Below are positions 1 to 11,105 of a stretch of DNA of 64,000 nucleotides, piece after piece. This DNA comes from Cordia subcordata. Lineage: Eukaryota; Streptophyta; Magnoliopsida; Boraginales; Cordiaceae. The notes beneath the pieces were generated by a model. The model made no database searches, was not told the origin of the DNA, and saw only the letters and a list, made by a program, of their open reading frames with translations. The stretch is taken from positions 13,450,001-13,514,000 of the forward strand of contig JAPTOF010000016.1 in NCBI GenBank assembly GCA_028554755.1, given 5' to 3'. Every line of letters starts with the position of its first letter. The stretch's first letter is position 1. Made by a program: the position numbers and the translations under genes.

Positions 1-1026
1 GGAGAAAACTTCAATTGAAGATAAATCCACAAAAGTATAAGAATCTCTAAAGGAACAAAATGATGATTCATCTAAAAGAGTAAGGACAAGGAATAATATC
101 AATGCCTTCTGTGAACTTGTTCATTTTATTTCTCATATAGAGTCTAAAAATGTTAAAGAGGCATTGCTTGATGAAAATTGGATAATGGTCATGCAAAAAA
201 AAAAAATCTAAATCAATTCACTAGAAATAAGGTTTGAAAATTGGTTGAAAGGCCTAAAAATCATCTTGTAATTGGTACTAAATGGGTGTTTAGAAACAAG
301 CTTGATGAATCAGGTAATGTAACTAGAAACAAAGCTAGAGTTGTTGCACAAGGTTAGAATCAAGAGGAAGGTGTAGACTATGATGAAACCTTTACTCTTG
401 TAGCTAGATTAAAGTCTATTCGAATGTTACTTGCATCTGCTTGTTTTATGGATTTCAAACTACATCTAATGGACATAAAAAGTGCTTTTCTAAATGGTTT
501 TATTCAAGAAGAGGTTTATGTTGAACAACCTCCAGCTTTTGAAGATACACAATTTCCAAATCATGTTTTTAAACTTGCAAAAGCTTTATATGGTTTAAAA
601 TAAGGCCCTAGAGCTTGGCATGAAAGGCTTAGTGGCTTTCTTGTTGAAAATGAATTTGAAAGAGAAAAATTCGATTCTACCTTGTTTTTCAAAAGTGACA
701 AATATGATATCTTACTTGTTCAAATCTAAGTAGATGACATTATATTTGGTGTTACTAATGTTGCTTTATGTGGAAGTTTTGCAAAGTGTATGAACAAGGA
801 ATTTGAGATAAGTATGATGGGTGAATTAATGTTCTTCCTTGGACTAATTAAGAAAACGAAGGAAGGAATTTTCATCAACCAAGAAAAGTATACAAAAGAA
901 ATTATCAAGAAGTCTGGGCTTGAGAATACTAAAGATTCACGAGTACCTCAACCAAACTCGATAAAGATGAAAAAGGTAAGTCTGTATATGAAAAGACGTA
1001 TCGAGGTATGTGTTATTATTGCATAA
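1..1026 (+). pseudogene. Ty1/copia reverse transcriptase remnant
   Basis: The translation reads through recognisable copia RT blocks: GTKWVFRNK-like near 275-300, NKARVVAQG (about 325-354), DYDETFT (about 376-396), MDIKSAFLNG (about 470-500), EEVYVEQPP (about 510-535), FKLAKALYGLK (about 570-600), VDDIIFG (730-750) and MMGELMFFLGL (about 814-846). In-frame stops sit after the VVAQG block (about 355), after ALYGLK (601) and at 727. The stop at 727 replaces the tyrosine of the catalytic YVDD box. A poly-A expansion near 195-207 also shifts the frame. In a live element this domain copies element RNA into DNA; this copy is dead. Confidence 0.88.
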
Positions 1027-1367
1027 AAATATGATTTCAACATGAAAAATAAGTTTTTCAGCATTTTGGGTTAGCCGATAGGATACCCGACTGACTAGCA
1101 GAGCTCTAGACCCGACTGGTTTAAGCAATTTTAACATTTCCTTCATTCTACTTCAACCAGTCAACCGACAAAGGGGATTTGGCCGACTGGACCGTGCTAC
1201 CTTGAGCCTCAAGAAATCCTTTCCTAAACTAAATTTTGTTACTTCCTTACCATATTTCTTCTACCCTAAACCTATTTGCAATATATTTAAACTTGTTTAA
1301 AACCTTTAAAACTCCTACCACAATAACTAGATCCCTGGTTTTACTCTCAAATCAACTCTATTGAACC

Positions 1368-1589
1368 ATGATGAAAAATGCTAAATCTCAAAAGATTCGA
1401 AGCCTTCATGAAGCCAAGGCCAAAGCAAAAAGGGCTATCAAAGAACAAATCCAAGGCAAGAAACCCATTGAACTTGAATTAATCGTCATTGATGATGACT
1501 CTGCTGAAGAATCTTCAAACCAACCCAAGAATCTGGTTGCAAAGAAGCTAAGGTTTGAAGAACCTGTCTCAAGCAAGACCCTCAAGTGA
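1368..1589 (+). pseudogene. Short lysine-rich ORF downstream of pol (possible third-ORF remnant)
   Basis: This 73-residue open frame starts with MMKNAKSQK, has a lysine/alanine-rich N-terminal half and an acidic centre (VIDDDSAEESS). It shows no membrane segment and no known domain. It lies between the broken RT and the polypurine tract, where SIRE elements often carry an extra envelope-like ORF. It is far shorter than such ORFs, so it is either a truncated remnant or a chance frame. No function is proposed. Confidence 0.3.
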
Positions 1590-1858
1590 TTTTTTTCTCA
1601 TACATTTAAGACCTTTTTCATTGCACTTTATGATTTGAATTTTTAATTCATGTCTTTCATTTATACACTTTCATTTTTTTTTTTAATGATACCAAAGGGG
1701 GTGAAGATATCCCTTTAGGATTATGGTTTATGACTCCTATGTTAGTATTATGACTTTAATGGTTTAATGTCTCTTTATGCTTTAATACTTTTGACTGATT
1801 TGCTATACGTGCGTGCTTGAGAGGGAGTCGTGCCTATTGAAGACTCCATACCTGCTAT

Positions 1859-2032
1859 GATTATATGCATTTATTCAAGTGGAGTCATAAAAATTACGAA
1901 TCTTGAGGTATTATTTGTCATCATCAAAAAAGGAGAGATTGTTAAGATTATATGCATTTATTCAAGTGGAGTCATAAAAATTACGAATCTTGAGGTATTA
2001 TTTGTCATCATCAAAAAAGGAGAGATTGTTAA
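1859..2032 (+). repeat. 87-bp tandem duplication spanning the polypurine tract
   Basis: Positions 1859-1945 and 1946-2032 appear identical. Each unit ends with the purine-rich stretch and TTGTTAA that marks the internal/LTR junction of this copia type, so the element carries two tandem polypurine tracts. Because 87 is a multiple of three, a meaningless frame through the region repeats 29 residues. Confidence 0.9.
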
Positions 2033-3900
2033 CTTTATGTTTTATATTAATGTTTTTATGATAAAAAATAAAATATATGGTGAATATATTTGTGCATAAT
2101 TTTTATTGTATTGGTTTGAATGCCTTAAAGAGAACTAGATATGTTTATGAATGTGATGAACATGGATGTCATAAATCGATTGATTGAGATATATATTTAT
2201 GGATATCTTAACACTGGATGAATTGTAGATAACTTTGATTGATATCATGGAAGCTCAAAGACAAAGGGAGATATAAGGAAGGAGATAGAAGGTGACATAC
2301 TGGAAACCGGCTTGTGCTCTAATTATGTTTCGCCTTGAATATATTCTCTATGGCATAATCTTTTAAATGAAAAGTTTTCTTTGATTTCTTCAAAGTTTGA
2401 AAAAAAAAATCATGAAGATTTCTATATGATCTTGAATTAAGTTTTTAAGCCAAATAATTTTTGAATTGTTTGGAAAGTCTTTTAAAATTTCTTAAATCTT
2501 GAAATGTCTTTATTGAGATTTGCATATCATCTTGAATCAAGCTTTTAAGTCAAATATTCTTTCAAAAAGTTTTAAAAAGGCTTGATTTTACATTGATCTT
2601 AAAAAAGAGAATGTTTTAAGCAAAAAAAATCAGCTTTTTGGTCTACCCGGTTACCCCAGCCGGTTGATCGACCAGTGGAGCAGGACTACCAGATGAAATA
2701 GTTTGAAAAGTAATTTTTTCAAAAGCTTATTGCCTCGACTGGTAAGACATCCAACCAACTAGACCCTCTGACTGGCAGGCATAGTCAACGTTAAAAAATT
2801 AAGCACTTTAAGTTATTTTAAGAAAGATTTTCATATCCTCTGTTGATTACGATTTTTTGCACCTCTAGGATCTATTCCACTACAATTTAAACCCTCTTGA
2901 GCCTTTGATTTCAACAAGAAAAAGAATAACACAAGCAAAACCATTTTTACAAATCATTGAGCTATAGATTTCTATTCTTGAGCACTCAAGAGCTTTCATT
3001 TTCAATTTTTTTGAGAAAGTAGAAATACGTTGTTACATTTTAATATTCATTGTATTGAATTTTCACACTCTTGGGCTAGAATAGTTTCGTGAGAAATTGT
3101 TTATCAAGAGTGTGGGGAACACTTTGGTTCTTTGAGAAAAGCTTCAAAGAGTTGTAAAAGAGTTAGTTTGTGCTTCACCAACATTTGAAGAAGCATTGAT
3201 ATCTAGTGAAGGTGTTGTGAAGTCTTAAAGGGAAGATCCTTGGGTGGTGGACGTAGACAATGCCAAACCACCTAAAAATCATGGTGCAATCCTTCTTTCC
3301 TTTGCTCTCTATTATTGTTTTGATTATTGCTTGCAAATTATTTGATATATTGTCTAAAGAGATAGCTTACTGCAAATTAATTTTAAATTGGCAATCGGTT
3401 TTAATAAGTGTAGTGTAATCTTAGTTCCCTCCCTCCCTCTTTGTAATGCCCATCCCACATCAGTTCTTTGTGAGATTTGTGTGTACTTTATAATGGCCTG
3501 GGTTCACTACTACTGTCATCACCAGCCTAAGCATTTCAGGCCAGTTGATTGGGCTCAAGTGTGATGGCAGGCCAATAGTTGGGCATCGGCTGTTACAGGT
3601 GGTATCAGAGCAGGCTCTGGGCAGATTCCACGTTGCTCAGGGTTCTGGACTATGGTTTTGTTCTGTTATATTTGGGTCGCGACGAGGACCTCGCGCCTTT
3701 AAGGGAGGAAGTCTTTAACACCCCATCACACATCATTTCTTTGCAAGATTTGTGTGCACTTTATAGTGACTTGGGTTCACTACTACTGTCATTACTAGCT
3801 TTAAGCATTTTAGGCAAGTTGGTTGGACTCAAGTGTGGTAGTAAGCCAATAATTGGGCCTGGATAGTTAAACCCTTCTTAAGATTATTTGTCCCCTAATA
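2027..3900 (+). repeat. 3' LTR of the SIRE-like element, interrupted by a TRIM
   Basis: The LTR begins TGTTAAC directly after the polypurine tract. It contains the GTGGACGTAG-A-AATGCCAAACCAC block (about 3247-3271) typical of copia LTRs, and it aligns with the solo LTR at 19704-21075 over most of its length (shared blocks include CACTCTT..GAGCTAGAA, GAGTGTGGGGAA and CAAAGAGTTGTA). Its last segment resumes after the TRIM at about 3877 and ends near 3900, matching the tail of the other copy (GATATTTGCCCCTACA). Without the TRIM the LTR is about 1.44 kb. Positions 2640-2790 hold a GC-rich block with CCGGTTGATCGACCAG-type inverted words. Confidence 0.75.
3442..3871 (+). mobile_element. TRIM (terminal-repeat retrotransposon in miniature)
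   Basis: There are two similar direct repeats, 3442-3597 (starts TGTAATGCCC, ends TGTTACA) and about 3714-3871 (starts TTTAACACCCC, ends AGTTAAA). They flank a 116-bp interior that starts with TGGTATCAGAGC at 3600-3611, the primer-binding site for initiator methionine tRNA, and ends with a purine tract (AAGGGAGGAAG) at 3701-3711. It has no coding capacity and would depend on enzymes from another element. The flanks CTCTT (3437-3441) and CCCTT (3872-3876) look like a one-mismatch 5-bp target duplication. It sits inside the preceding LTR and is therefore younger than it. Confidence 0.85.
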
Positions 3901-5008
3901 ATTATTATTATTTGACAGTGAACAAATAAAAAAAGAAAAACACATATATTAGATATGCTTTGACTTTTCGTTTCCTATTTGAAAATTTCCTAATGCCCAC
4001 TTTATTGTGAAAATTAATAGGGTTCAAAAAATAATAAATCACTTTAATAACAAAAGAAATTGATAAAAGATCGACAAAAGGGGTTTAAAGAGATCTCACA
4101 TCAACTAAAAACCAACTAACTGATAACTTAATAATTAATAACTAAGTCTATAAGTTACAAATCATTTAAAATTACCTACTTCAAAATTTGAATTGTAGAT
4201 AATCATTAGATAAGTGTTTGATAATACCCATTCTTGATTTTATATTTGAAAAATTTCCAGTGGGGTGAATCTTCATTTTTCTCTTTTATTTTATTTTATA
4301 ATCTTCTTTTCTTTTCCCCGAAGAAAATAATAGTAGACAAAAAGTTATGGATAACTATGCATGCTCTTGCTTACCACGAACTATTCATGAAAAGTATTTT
4401 TCTAATTTATGGTGTTAAAAATATATTTAGTTAATGCAGAACAATTACAAGAATAATAAAATATTTTCATGTGTTTTTGCCAATGAGGATATTTTACAAC
4501 TATTTTTTTAATATCAATTAACTCAGATTTGATTTAGCTAATGAGAATATGTTACCACTACTTTATATGTTAACAACTCATATTTGCTTACACGTGAGCA
4601 TACACATTCTCTCTCTTTCAATATGACAACAAAAGCAAATATCAAAAAATATTTTAAGAGTAAAAGAAATATATTTAATAAATTGGTAGATTATTTTCTA
4701 AATAGAATTAATTGGCATTTAATTATATGATTATCTAAATAATATTAAATATAAAATATATCATACTTGCATGGTGCGTAGGGATTAGACTAGTAATCAT
4801 AAAAATAATAACCTTTCTAAGATCATAATATTTATATCTTTTTATGTCAGTTTAGATTTATCATCTAATCCAACAACTACTTTTATCAAATACATATTTT
4901 TCAATGAGTTAGTAAATAGCTATCCTCTAACCGTTAAAATAGAACAACTATTAGATGCCTAAACAACCATTAACTGCCAAAAAGCTATAAGTTATGTCCA
5001 CAGCTAAT
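3901..5008. other. AT-rich spacer without genes
   Basis: No coding region is supportable. The longest open frame (4234-4434) has no recognisable composition or motif. Around 4770-4792 the sequence ends in GACTAGT after a weak hairpin, resembling a Helitron 3' end, but no matching 5' end was found. From about 4855 the DNA is a diverged dispersed repeat (AGCTAT.., CCAAATAG..) that continues to about 6620. Confidence 0.6.
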
Positions 5009-5596
5009 CATAGGCAGAGCTACATTTGCTTAAAAGGGTGCACAGGCACCCCTTGGCTTTTGAAAAAAATAATATTACTATTTTTTTATTTTTAATTTTA
5101 TAATTAGAGATCAATCATATAGAGTGCACCCTCTCACAAAAGGAGGCACCTCTTTGTGATCTTGATGGAGATATTATTCTTTTTTTTTCTTTTGCATTTT
5201 TAATAAAAGAAAAAAAACTAAATTTGAGATAAAAAAGTACATGTAATTACTTTTGTTGTAAAAAGCAAGATAGTAAGAATGAGTAGAAATAGAGAGAAAA
5301 GAAGAGAAAAATGAGACAATAATAAAAGAAAAAAGTGCAGTAAATGATTTTGATAATAACATAGTGCAAATTGAATATTCAAGGATTTGAAGGTGTAAAG
5401 TCATATTAGAGGACCATTATAAAATGTAGTTCTACTTATAATAACAGCAGCTATTTATTTGTGTTTTTATTATGGTAATTTTGTATTATGACATCATTAT
5501 TATAATAACTAATATATATATTAAAAAAAATTTATTTATATAAAAATTTGTACATAAATGTGCCCCCTCTGACCTCTGGGTCCTAGCTCTATCCCT
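5009..5596. mobile_element. Non-autonomous TIR element with 9-bp target duplication (MULE-like)
   Basis: The 9-mer ACAGCTAAT occurs at 5000-5008 and again at 5597-5605. Between them lies a 588-bp AT-rich element whose ends are imperfect inverted repeats (GGCAGAGCTA near the left, TAGCTCTATCC at the right). Subterminal parts also mirror each other (GGTGCACAGGCACCCC near 5037, TGCCCCCTCTGACC near 5562). It has no coding capacity. A 9-bp duplication is typical of Mutator-like elements, so that class is the best guess. Confidence 0.75.
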
Positions 5597-5605
5597 ACAG
5601 CTAAT

Positions 5606-6626
5606 TGTCCTGAACATGACCAAAATAGAATAATTATAGTGACTCAAATAGCTATCTGCTATCCAAACAGATATGAGATACCTAATATGTTATGTGTATC
5701 AAACAAAGCCAAAGTAGTAGTTTGACTCGATCAGAACGGGCCAAAATAGAACAACTATCAAAAAGAAACCATTATCCAAATAGCTATTAGTTATCTAATT
5801 TGCTAAGCGTGCTGAACAAGGCCAAAGTAGTGGTTTAACTTGGTTAAAATACTAAATGCTACTTCAAGTACCATTTTAAGATGCTTCTAAACAAGACACA
5901 AAAACTACTTGAGAAAAAACTGCAAAACTACTTTATCAAACAACACTGTTTTGATGAAATGTTTACTTTTATGTTTTGTCCAAAAGGGCCTAATGCCAAA
6001 ATATTATTTCTTCAAGTTATTATTGTTTGGTAAAATAGTGTTTCAAGTAGTTTTTAGCGTTTGAAATAGCTTTTCTTAAAAATTAAAAATTAACGCTTCA
6101 CAATAGCTTTTTGTATTTCTTTCTTTTTTCTTTTTTTCTCAATCCTACTCTCTCCAATTTTCTCTTTTTATCATCTTAACATCCTTACATTTTTACTTTT
6201 TCCTTTACAAATATAAACTCAAAGTAAGACAAAAATTAAATTCCAAGTTTTATTAACATTAGAATATACTAAAAAGGCATGTAAGTTTTATCAGCCCATT
6301 TATCATTTTACTTTCAAAATTATATTTTGAATTAAAAAATATTATTATAATATACAAATAATTTACCAAGCAATTAATTAATAAAATATTATCATAGGAA
6401 ACACATATCTAACAATAAAACAAATTATATTATTTCAATAACAACAACAACAACAACAATAATGTCATATTAATGTTCTTTTACGTTATTTTACATTTAT
6501 CAAGTAATCTAACATTTAATTTTGTCAAACATATTTTGTTCAAGCTAGCTAAATAACTATACGCTAACAACTAAAATATAATAACTATTAACTATTCTGA
6601 TAGCTAGTTTTGCCAAATAGACCTAA
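5606..6626. other. AT-rich diverged repeat, no genes
   Basis: Two imperfect direct copies of a CAAAGCCAAAGTAGTAGTTTGAC-like segment lie at about 5703-5727 and 5818-5842, and AGCTAT/ATAGCTA words recur. A short (AAC)n microsatellite lies at 6440-6461. No ORF or RNA gene is supported. Confidence 0.6.
6440..6461. repeat. (AAC)n microsatellite
   Basis: About seven uninterrupted AAC units in AT-rich spacer. Confidence 0.9.
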
Positions 6627-6742
6627 AAGGGTGTTTGGCTTTGCTTTTTTAAAGCTAAGCAATTGATGCTTATAAGTAACTTCTATATTTATAAGCAAAT
6701 AATAAATAAGTAGGGAAGTGTTTGGATAAAATGTGCTTATAA

Positions 6743-8348
6743 CCTAGGACAAATTCCACCAATGGTCCCCATTATTGGCCTATTTTCCTAATTCAATCCT
6801 CAAAGTTATAAAAATGACATAACTAGTCCCCAATATTAAAAAAAATGATACAATTAGTCCCCAATATTATAAAAGTGCACAACTAGTTCCCAATGTTATG
6901 ACAAGTGACTTGTCCTTGCCATTAAATCAATATTAAAAACTAACGAAAGTGTCAAATCTAAAGGGTAAAACTTTCTTTTAACTTTTATAACCATTGTCTT
7001 TTCTTTTTTGCCTTTTCTTCCTTAATCAACCTAGACAGCTACCAGCGCCATTGCACCACCACCAAAAGTTTGCAAACAAACCAAGCCCCGTCCTGATTAA
7101 AATTGTGTTAATGCTTCTACTAAAAAGGTCCTTTTTTTTGTCCAACTGGAAGAGCTGTGAACCTATATGTATATCCCATCAATTTACAATGGATTACAAT
7201 AAATTAGAGTTTTAAATAATTTGAACTAAGGCAAATAGATTAGATATATTATCGTCCCTAGTGGAGATGCACCTTGTTGTGGGAACTTATATTATGTACC
7301 TGTAGGTATACAGTGTAAGGTGTACCACTTTATAAACAGTTGTGGGGTACTAAACAAATAGTCACTGGACAAATAGTTGTGGGTTACTAGACAAGCAGTT
7401 ACTGGACAAATAGTTGTGGGGTACTTGACAAACAGGCAAATACACCTTGCAAGGTATACATATAGGTGTAGGATATAATTTGTGCCTTGTTGTCGAGTCC
7501 TTGATGTAGTAACTAGTAGAGGAAAAAATAACAGGCTCAGTGTTTTTTTGTCAAAATAGGCTGGGCTGACTGGGGAAGAAAAGAGAAGGGGAAAAAATAT
7601 TTAAAGTTAAAAGATAATTTTAGCTTTTAAATTTTATTAGTTTTTAACATTAATTTAATGGTGAAGACTAATATTATTACTTTTTGTGACTAATATTATT
7701 ATTTTTTGTAACATTAGGTACTATTTATTTTACTTTTTGTAACATTAAGGACTAGTCGTGCCACTTTCATAGCATTTATCGTATATATAAAGCTGAAACG
7801 GTTGAACCACATTGTTTCTCTCCAAATTTTAATATTCTTGTGCTACCATGTGTCGTTTGTACATTAAAAAGGAAAATATTAATCTGTTACATTAAAAGAT
7901 GCTCAATGAAGGATGGAAATGGATTAATCTACATCATTCGTGATTTTTCTTTTCTAAAATTATTAGATTTTACAAAAATATGAAAGTTGTAGTCAATGTT
8001 AAAAATTTAATGTGACAAAATATATTTATTTTTTATCCTTCACATTAATTTGTCAAAATTAACCATTAACAATAATAAAAACATAAAATACTCATTTTTT
8101 GATATATCGCATGAGTATCACACTATTTAAATTATATATTATGAAATCAATTGATATATTGTTTAGTTGTCTTTTTTATATTATTGGGTATTTATATTAT
8201 TAACTTAATGAGAGTTATTTTAATTATTTTACACATTACATGTACATAAAAATATATTTAACTTTGTCATGCATTGCATGGGGAAAGACTAGTTACGGAC
8301 TAAAATGGACAATGAGCCAACAATGGGGACCAATAATGAAATTTGCCC
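6743..8348. mobile_element. TIR element with long inverted termini, host of a Helitron
   Basis: The left end (6747 on: GGACAAATTCCACCAATGG then TCCCCATTATTGGCC) is mirrored at the right end (about 8315-8348), giving inverted repeats of about 35 bp. More distant mirrored segments exist (AACTAGTCCCCAATATT at the left versus ACATTAAGGACTAGTCGTG at the right). TTATAA flanks both sides (6737-6742 and 8349-8354), so the joined host reads GCTTATAAGC. It is about 1.1 kb without the Helitron at 7779-8292. There is no convincing coding region. The class is unsettled because the exact ends, and so the target length, cannot be fixed by eye. Confidence 0.7.
7779..8292 (+). mobile_element. Short non-autonomous Helitron
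   Basis: The 5' end is TCGTATATATAAAG. The 3' end is a perfect small hairpin (CATGCATTGCATG, about 8269-8281) followed by GGGAAAGA and the terminal CTAG (8289-8292). The host nucleotides are A on the left (7778) and T on the right (8293), the A/T insertion rule of Helitrons. At 514 bp it has no Rep/helicase coding capacity and would need an autonomous partner. Confidence 0.8.
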
Positions 8349-8700
8349 TTATAAGCTATTGACATTTTTAGTAGACATATGCTTATAAGCAGTAATTTTT
8401 GTTAAAAGGACCAAAAAGGACCTTTCATTAATTAAGGAATATTTTTTTTGCGCTTTAAGGGGTATAAATGTAACTTTAAAGGCTAAGCACAGGATGTGAG
8501 ATTTCCATACTAGACCGAAATCTACCGAATAATTCTGTATCAAAAAATCCCAATAGTTTTTTTAGTATCCTATTTCATACTGTCTTGAAATTCAAACATT
8601 GAGATAGGATAGGATGTACCCTTTATCCCATCCCACACCATCCTAAAACCGAACCATCTCATCCTACCCCATAAAATCCTATACCAAATTGAAGTGATAT

Positions 8701-9207
8701 GTGGCTATGTTTGTGTTTGGGGTCTTTAATGCTCTCAATAGTTTCATTGATGAGTATAAAATAGTAGGAGACCAACATGATGTTGAGGTTAGAACAATCA
8801 AAACTATAAGGTCAGAACTTGAGAATCACGAGGCTGATACTTTGATGATTGATGACGAGAACACAAGAGAAAGACAATGTGACTGAGAAATTTGGATTAG
8901 AAAGTTTTATTGATAAGAATTCTTAGCCTTATCATGCTAGCTTTAATATTTTGGCGTGGTGGAAATTGAATGCCATAAGGTTTTCCATTACTATCAAAAG
9001 TCGTCATGGATCTTCTAGCTATTCAATGCTGTGATATCATAATCTACTTTTAGTACTGATGGAAGGATTTTGGATTAGTTTAGGAGTAGTTTGACTCTTG
9101 CTGTAACTGAGGTGTTGATCTGTTGCCAAGATAGGCCAAGACAATCTCACAATCCTATTATGGTTAAGGAAATTCTTGAAGAACTTAAAATCTTTGAGTT
9201 AGGTACT
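8701..9207 (+). pseudogene. hAT transposase C-terminal (dimerisation) fragment
   Basis: An open stretch (8701-8883) is followed after a frame change by EKFGLESFIDKNS (from 8885), a stop, then FNILAWWKLNAIR (about 8935-8975), and later FSTDGRILD (about 9046-9075), a stop, and FRSSLTLAVTEVLICCQD. These follow the order of the hAT family dimerisation region, in which a WW-containing helix is followed by the SAFS-x-GGR-x-L-D-x-x-RSSL block. The catalytic core upstream is absent, and stops and frame shifts rule out activity. Confidence 0.82.
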
Positions 9208-9487
9208 TTATTCTTTAATTGTCATTTGGATATTATTTTTATGTAGTAAAATGGAGAATTTTCTAATTTGCATTGATAACGATTTTAAAATTGAATTTTC
9301 TATTTTATTTTTGTTCATTTTAAAAGCAAAATTTCATCTCAAAACCGGAACAATCCTATCCCCAAATCCTTCAAACATTTGGAATGAGATGGAACGCGAT
9401 GCAAATATTTTGGGATAGCAACAAATGAAAATTCATATCCAAAAACTTTGAGATGGGATAGGGATTGACTAAAATTTCAAACCATCC

Positions 9488-11061
9488 TGATGTGTCCCGA
9501 GTTTTACACCTGCAACCGCACGGATCATTCATGGGCTAGCGGATTCAAGTGTGGGTATTGTCTCCATAGGGAGTCTCCTTAGTTCAGTCTCTATGTGTTC
9601 GGGTGCCTAAAACTAGCTATGTGCATATATGAGTGCTTTCTTTAGGATGTGAAGGGAGCTTGGGATGATGGAAAAAAAAACTAAAGGTCTATCCCTAAGG
9701 TAATTGTGTTGTAACTAAACTCGGGCTATGATAATGATATGGTCTGCCTATGGCTTGATTTCTCTCTTGGAGACCTTAGCTAAATAACCTTATTATCCAC
9801 TAGGACTCCATACAGGTCTATCCCTAGGTAGATCTCCCTAGAGTATGGTGTGGTCTTTATGACCTAGGGTTTTAGGGCTTAGTTAGTTAGGTCCTTTATG
9901 GTGCTGATTAATGTCCTACTCAAGAGACTAACCTATTAGTATTATTTAGGCTAGAGATTAGACTCCTAGAGCATTAACTAGTACTTGTGTGTACCCTTTT
10001 AGTATTGTTTCAGACTAGAGGTATACTTCTACAATACTAAGTCATCTATTAAGCATATTAATCAACACACATTAGTTGCAAATAGGGCTCATGCCATTAG
10101 CATGGACTAAGGCTAAGGTGAGACTACTACCGATAGCATTTAAGCACAAAAAAACACATGCATCTTCACTTAGGCATTTTAACAAACACATAGACATGTT
10201 TGATTTTCAATATATAGACATATTGAATCATGCCATTGATCAATGTAAGGAAGCATGTATTAAGAGCTATAGATACACAAAAATCCTTTATTCATAGCTT
10301 TAATCTAATATACAATAACAAACAACCCTAAATCTAGCCTATTCTAGCAACATATTTACAAGATCTAGAGAACAAACAAGAAGAAACTCCCTTAAATCTT
10401 GCTTCAAATTCGTACAAGCTCTTCAAATCCTTTTAGATTACTTCAATCCTTGGGTTGGTAGAGTGTTTAGAGGGCATGTGGAGGTGTTAATTGAAGTGGG
10501 AAAAGGGTTAGGGTTAATGGGGTTGAGAGATTATTAGGTTACTCCCTAATTTTTTAGCTGAAAGGGCATTTTATAGCTGTTGGCGAGCGTTGCTAGTCTG
10601 GTCAACCAGTCGGCTGACAAAATGGGCTACAGTGACCAGTTAACTCTTTGCTCTCTGTTGTGCTGATCACCCTAACTGGTCAGCCTGCAGAGTGCCCAGG
10701 GTGACTAGTAGCTACTACTTCATGCTCCAAATTTCGTTGATATTGCTCTGGTCTTCCTTGTTTGCTTCGAACCTCTTCTGATGGCTTCTAAACCCATTTT
10801 TTCTTCATCTTTTTATCTTCAAATCGCCCTCAAGCTTTGTCCTTAGGCTTGCTCATCTTCAATTAAGCTCAATTCCTTCCCCTAAAACACACTTAAAATA
10901 CAAAATATGGCATTTAGTGTAGCATTTATGCATTTCAACACCTTATGCACATATATAGCTAAGTGTTCACAAATGTAACACCAAATGCACTCAACTATAC
11001 TCAAAACACCTTTAAATGTGCATGCAAAAACTATATAAACACACACAAATAACACACATCA
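9488..11061 (-). repeat. 3' LTR of the non-autonomous element
   Basis: This 1574-bp complete LTR has mirrored ends TGATGTGT...ACACATCA. It aligns along its length with 13930-15389 and 37396-39019. It contains the GC-rich CCAGTC/GACTGG block at about 10590-10720. The small + strand ORF 10076-10297 recurs at 14404-14625 only because the LTRs are copies. Confidence 0.9.
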
Positions 11062-11105
11062 ACACCCCCAAACCTTCCCCTTGCTTGTCCTCAAGCAAGC
11101 CTAAA
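11052..11105 (-). promoter_or_regulatory. Polypurine tract and conserved pre-LTR signature
   Basis: Read on the - strand: a GCTTGAGGACAAGC near-palindrome, then AAGGGGAAGG and TTTGGGGGTG, directly followed by the LTR start TTGATGTGTG. The purine run is the expected primer for plus-strand DNA synthesis. The GAGGACAAGC word is a recurring pre-LTR feature of plant gypsy elements (recalled, not searched). Confidence 0.7.

Larger units (their letters stand above)
1..3900 (+). mobile_element. SIRE-like Ty1/copia retrotransposon, 3' part, decayed
   Basis: The order on the + strand is reverse transcriptase remnant (1-1026), a short post-pol region (about 1050-1700), polypurine tracts at about 1926-1942 and 2013-2026, and then one long LTR (2027-3900). 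The RT wording (VDDIIFG, MMGELMFFLGL, the VEQPPAF region) and the long LTR match the SIRE/Maximus lineage of plant copia elements. The 5' part lies outside the window. RNase H is missing, apparently lost by a deletion after about 960. The element cannot be autonomous because the frame carries several stops. Confidence 0.85.

Noticed and set aside
1830..2099. 89-codon frame with two repeated halves
   Set aside because: It is a translation of the 87-bp tandem duplication at the polypurine tract and has no coding character.
3579..3866. 95-codon frame
   Set aside because: It lies across the TRIM interior and its 3' LTR; TRIMs carry no genes.
4234..4434. 66-codon frame
   Set aside because: Hydrophobic low-complexity reading of AT-rich DNA with no support.
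4770..4792. Helitron-like 3' end (TGCATGGTGCG..GACTAG then T)
   Set aside because: The hairpin is only about three pairs and no TC-type 5' end with the right flank was found upstream.
10076..10297. 73-codon frame also found at 14404-14625
   Set aside because: The apparent conservation comes from the two LTRs being copies of each other.
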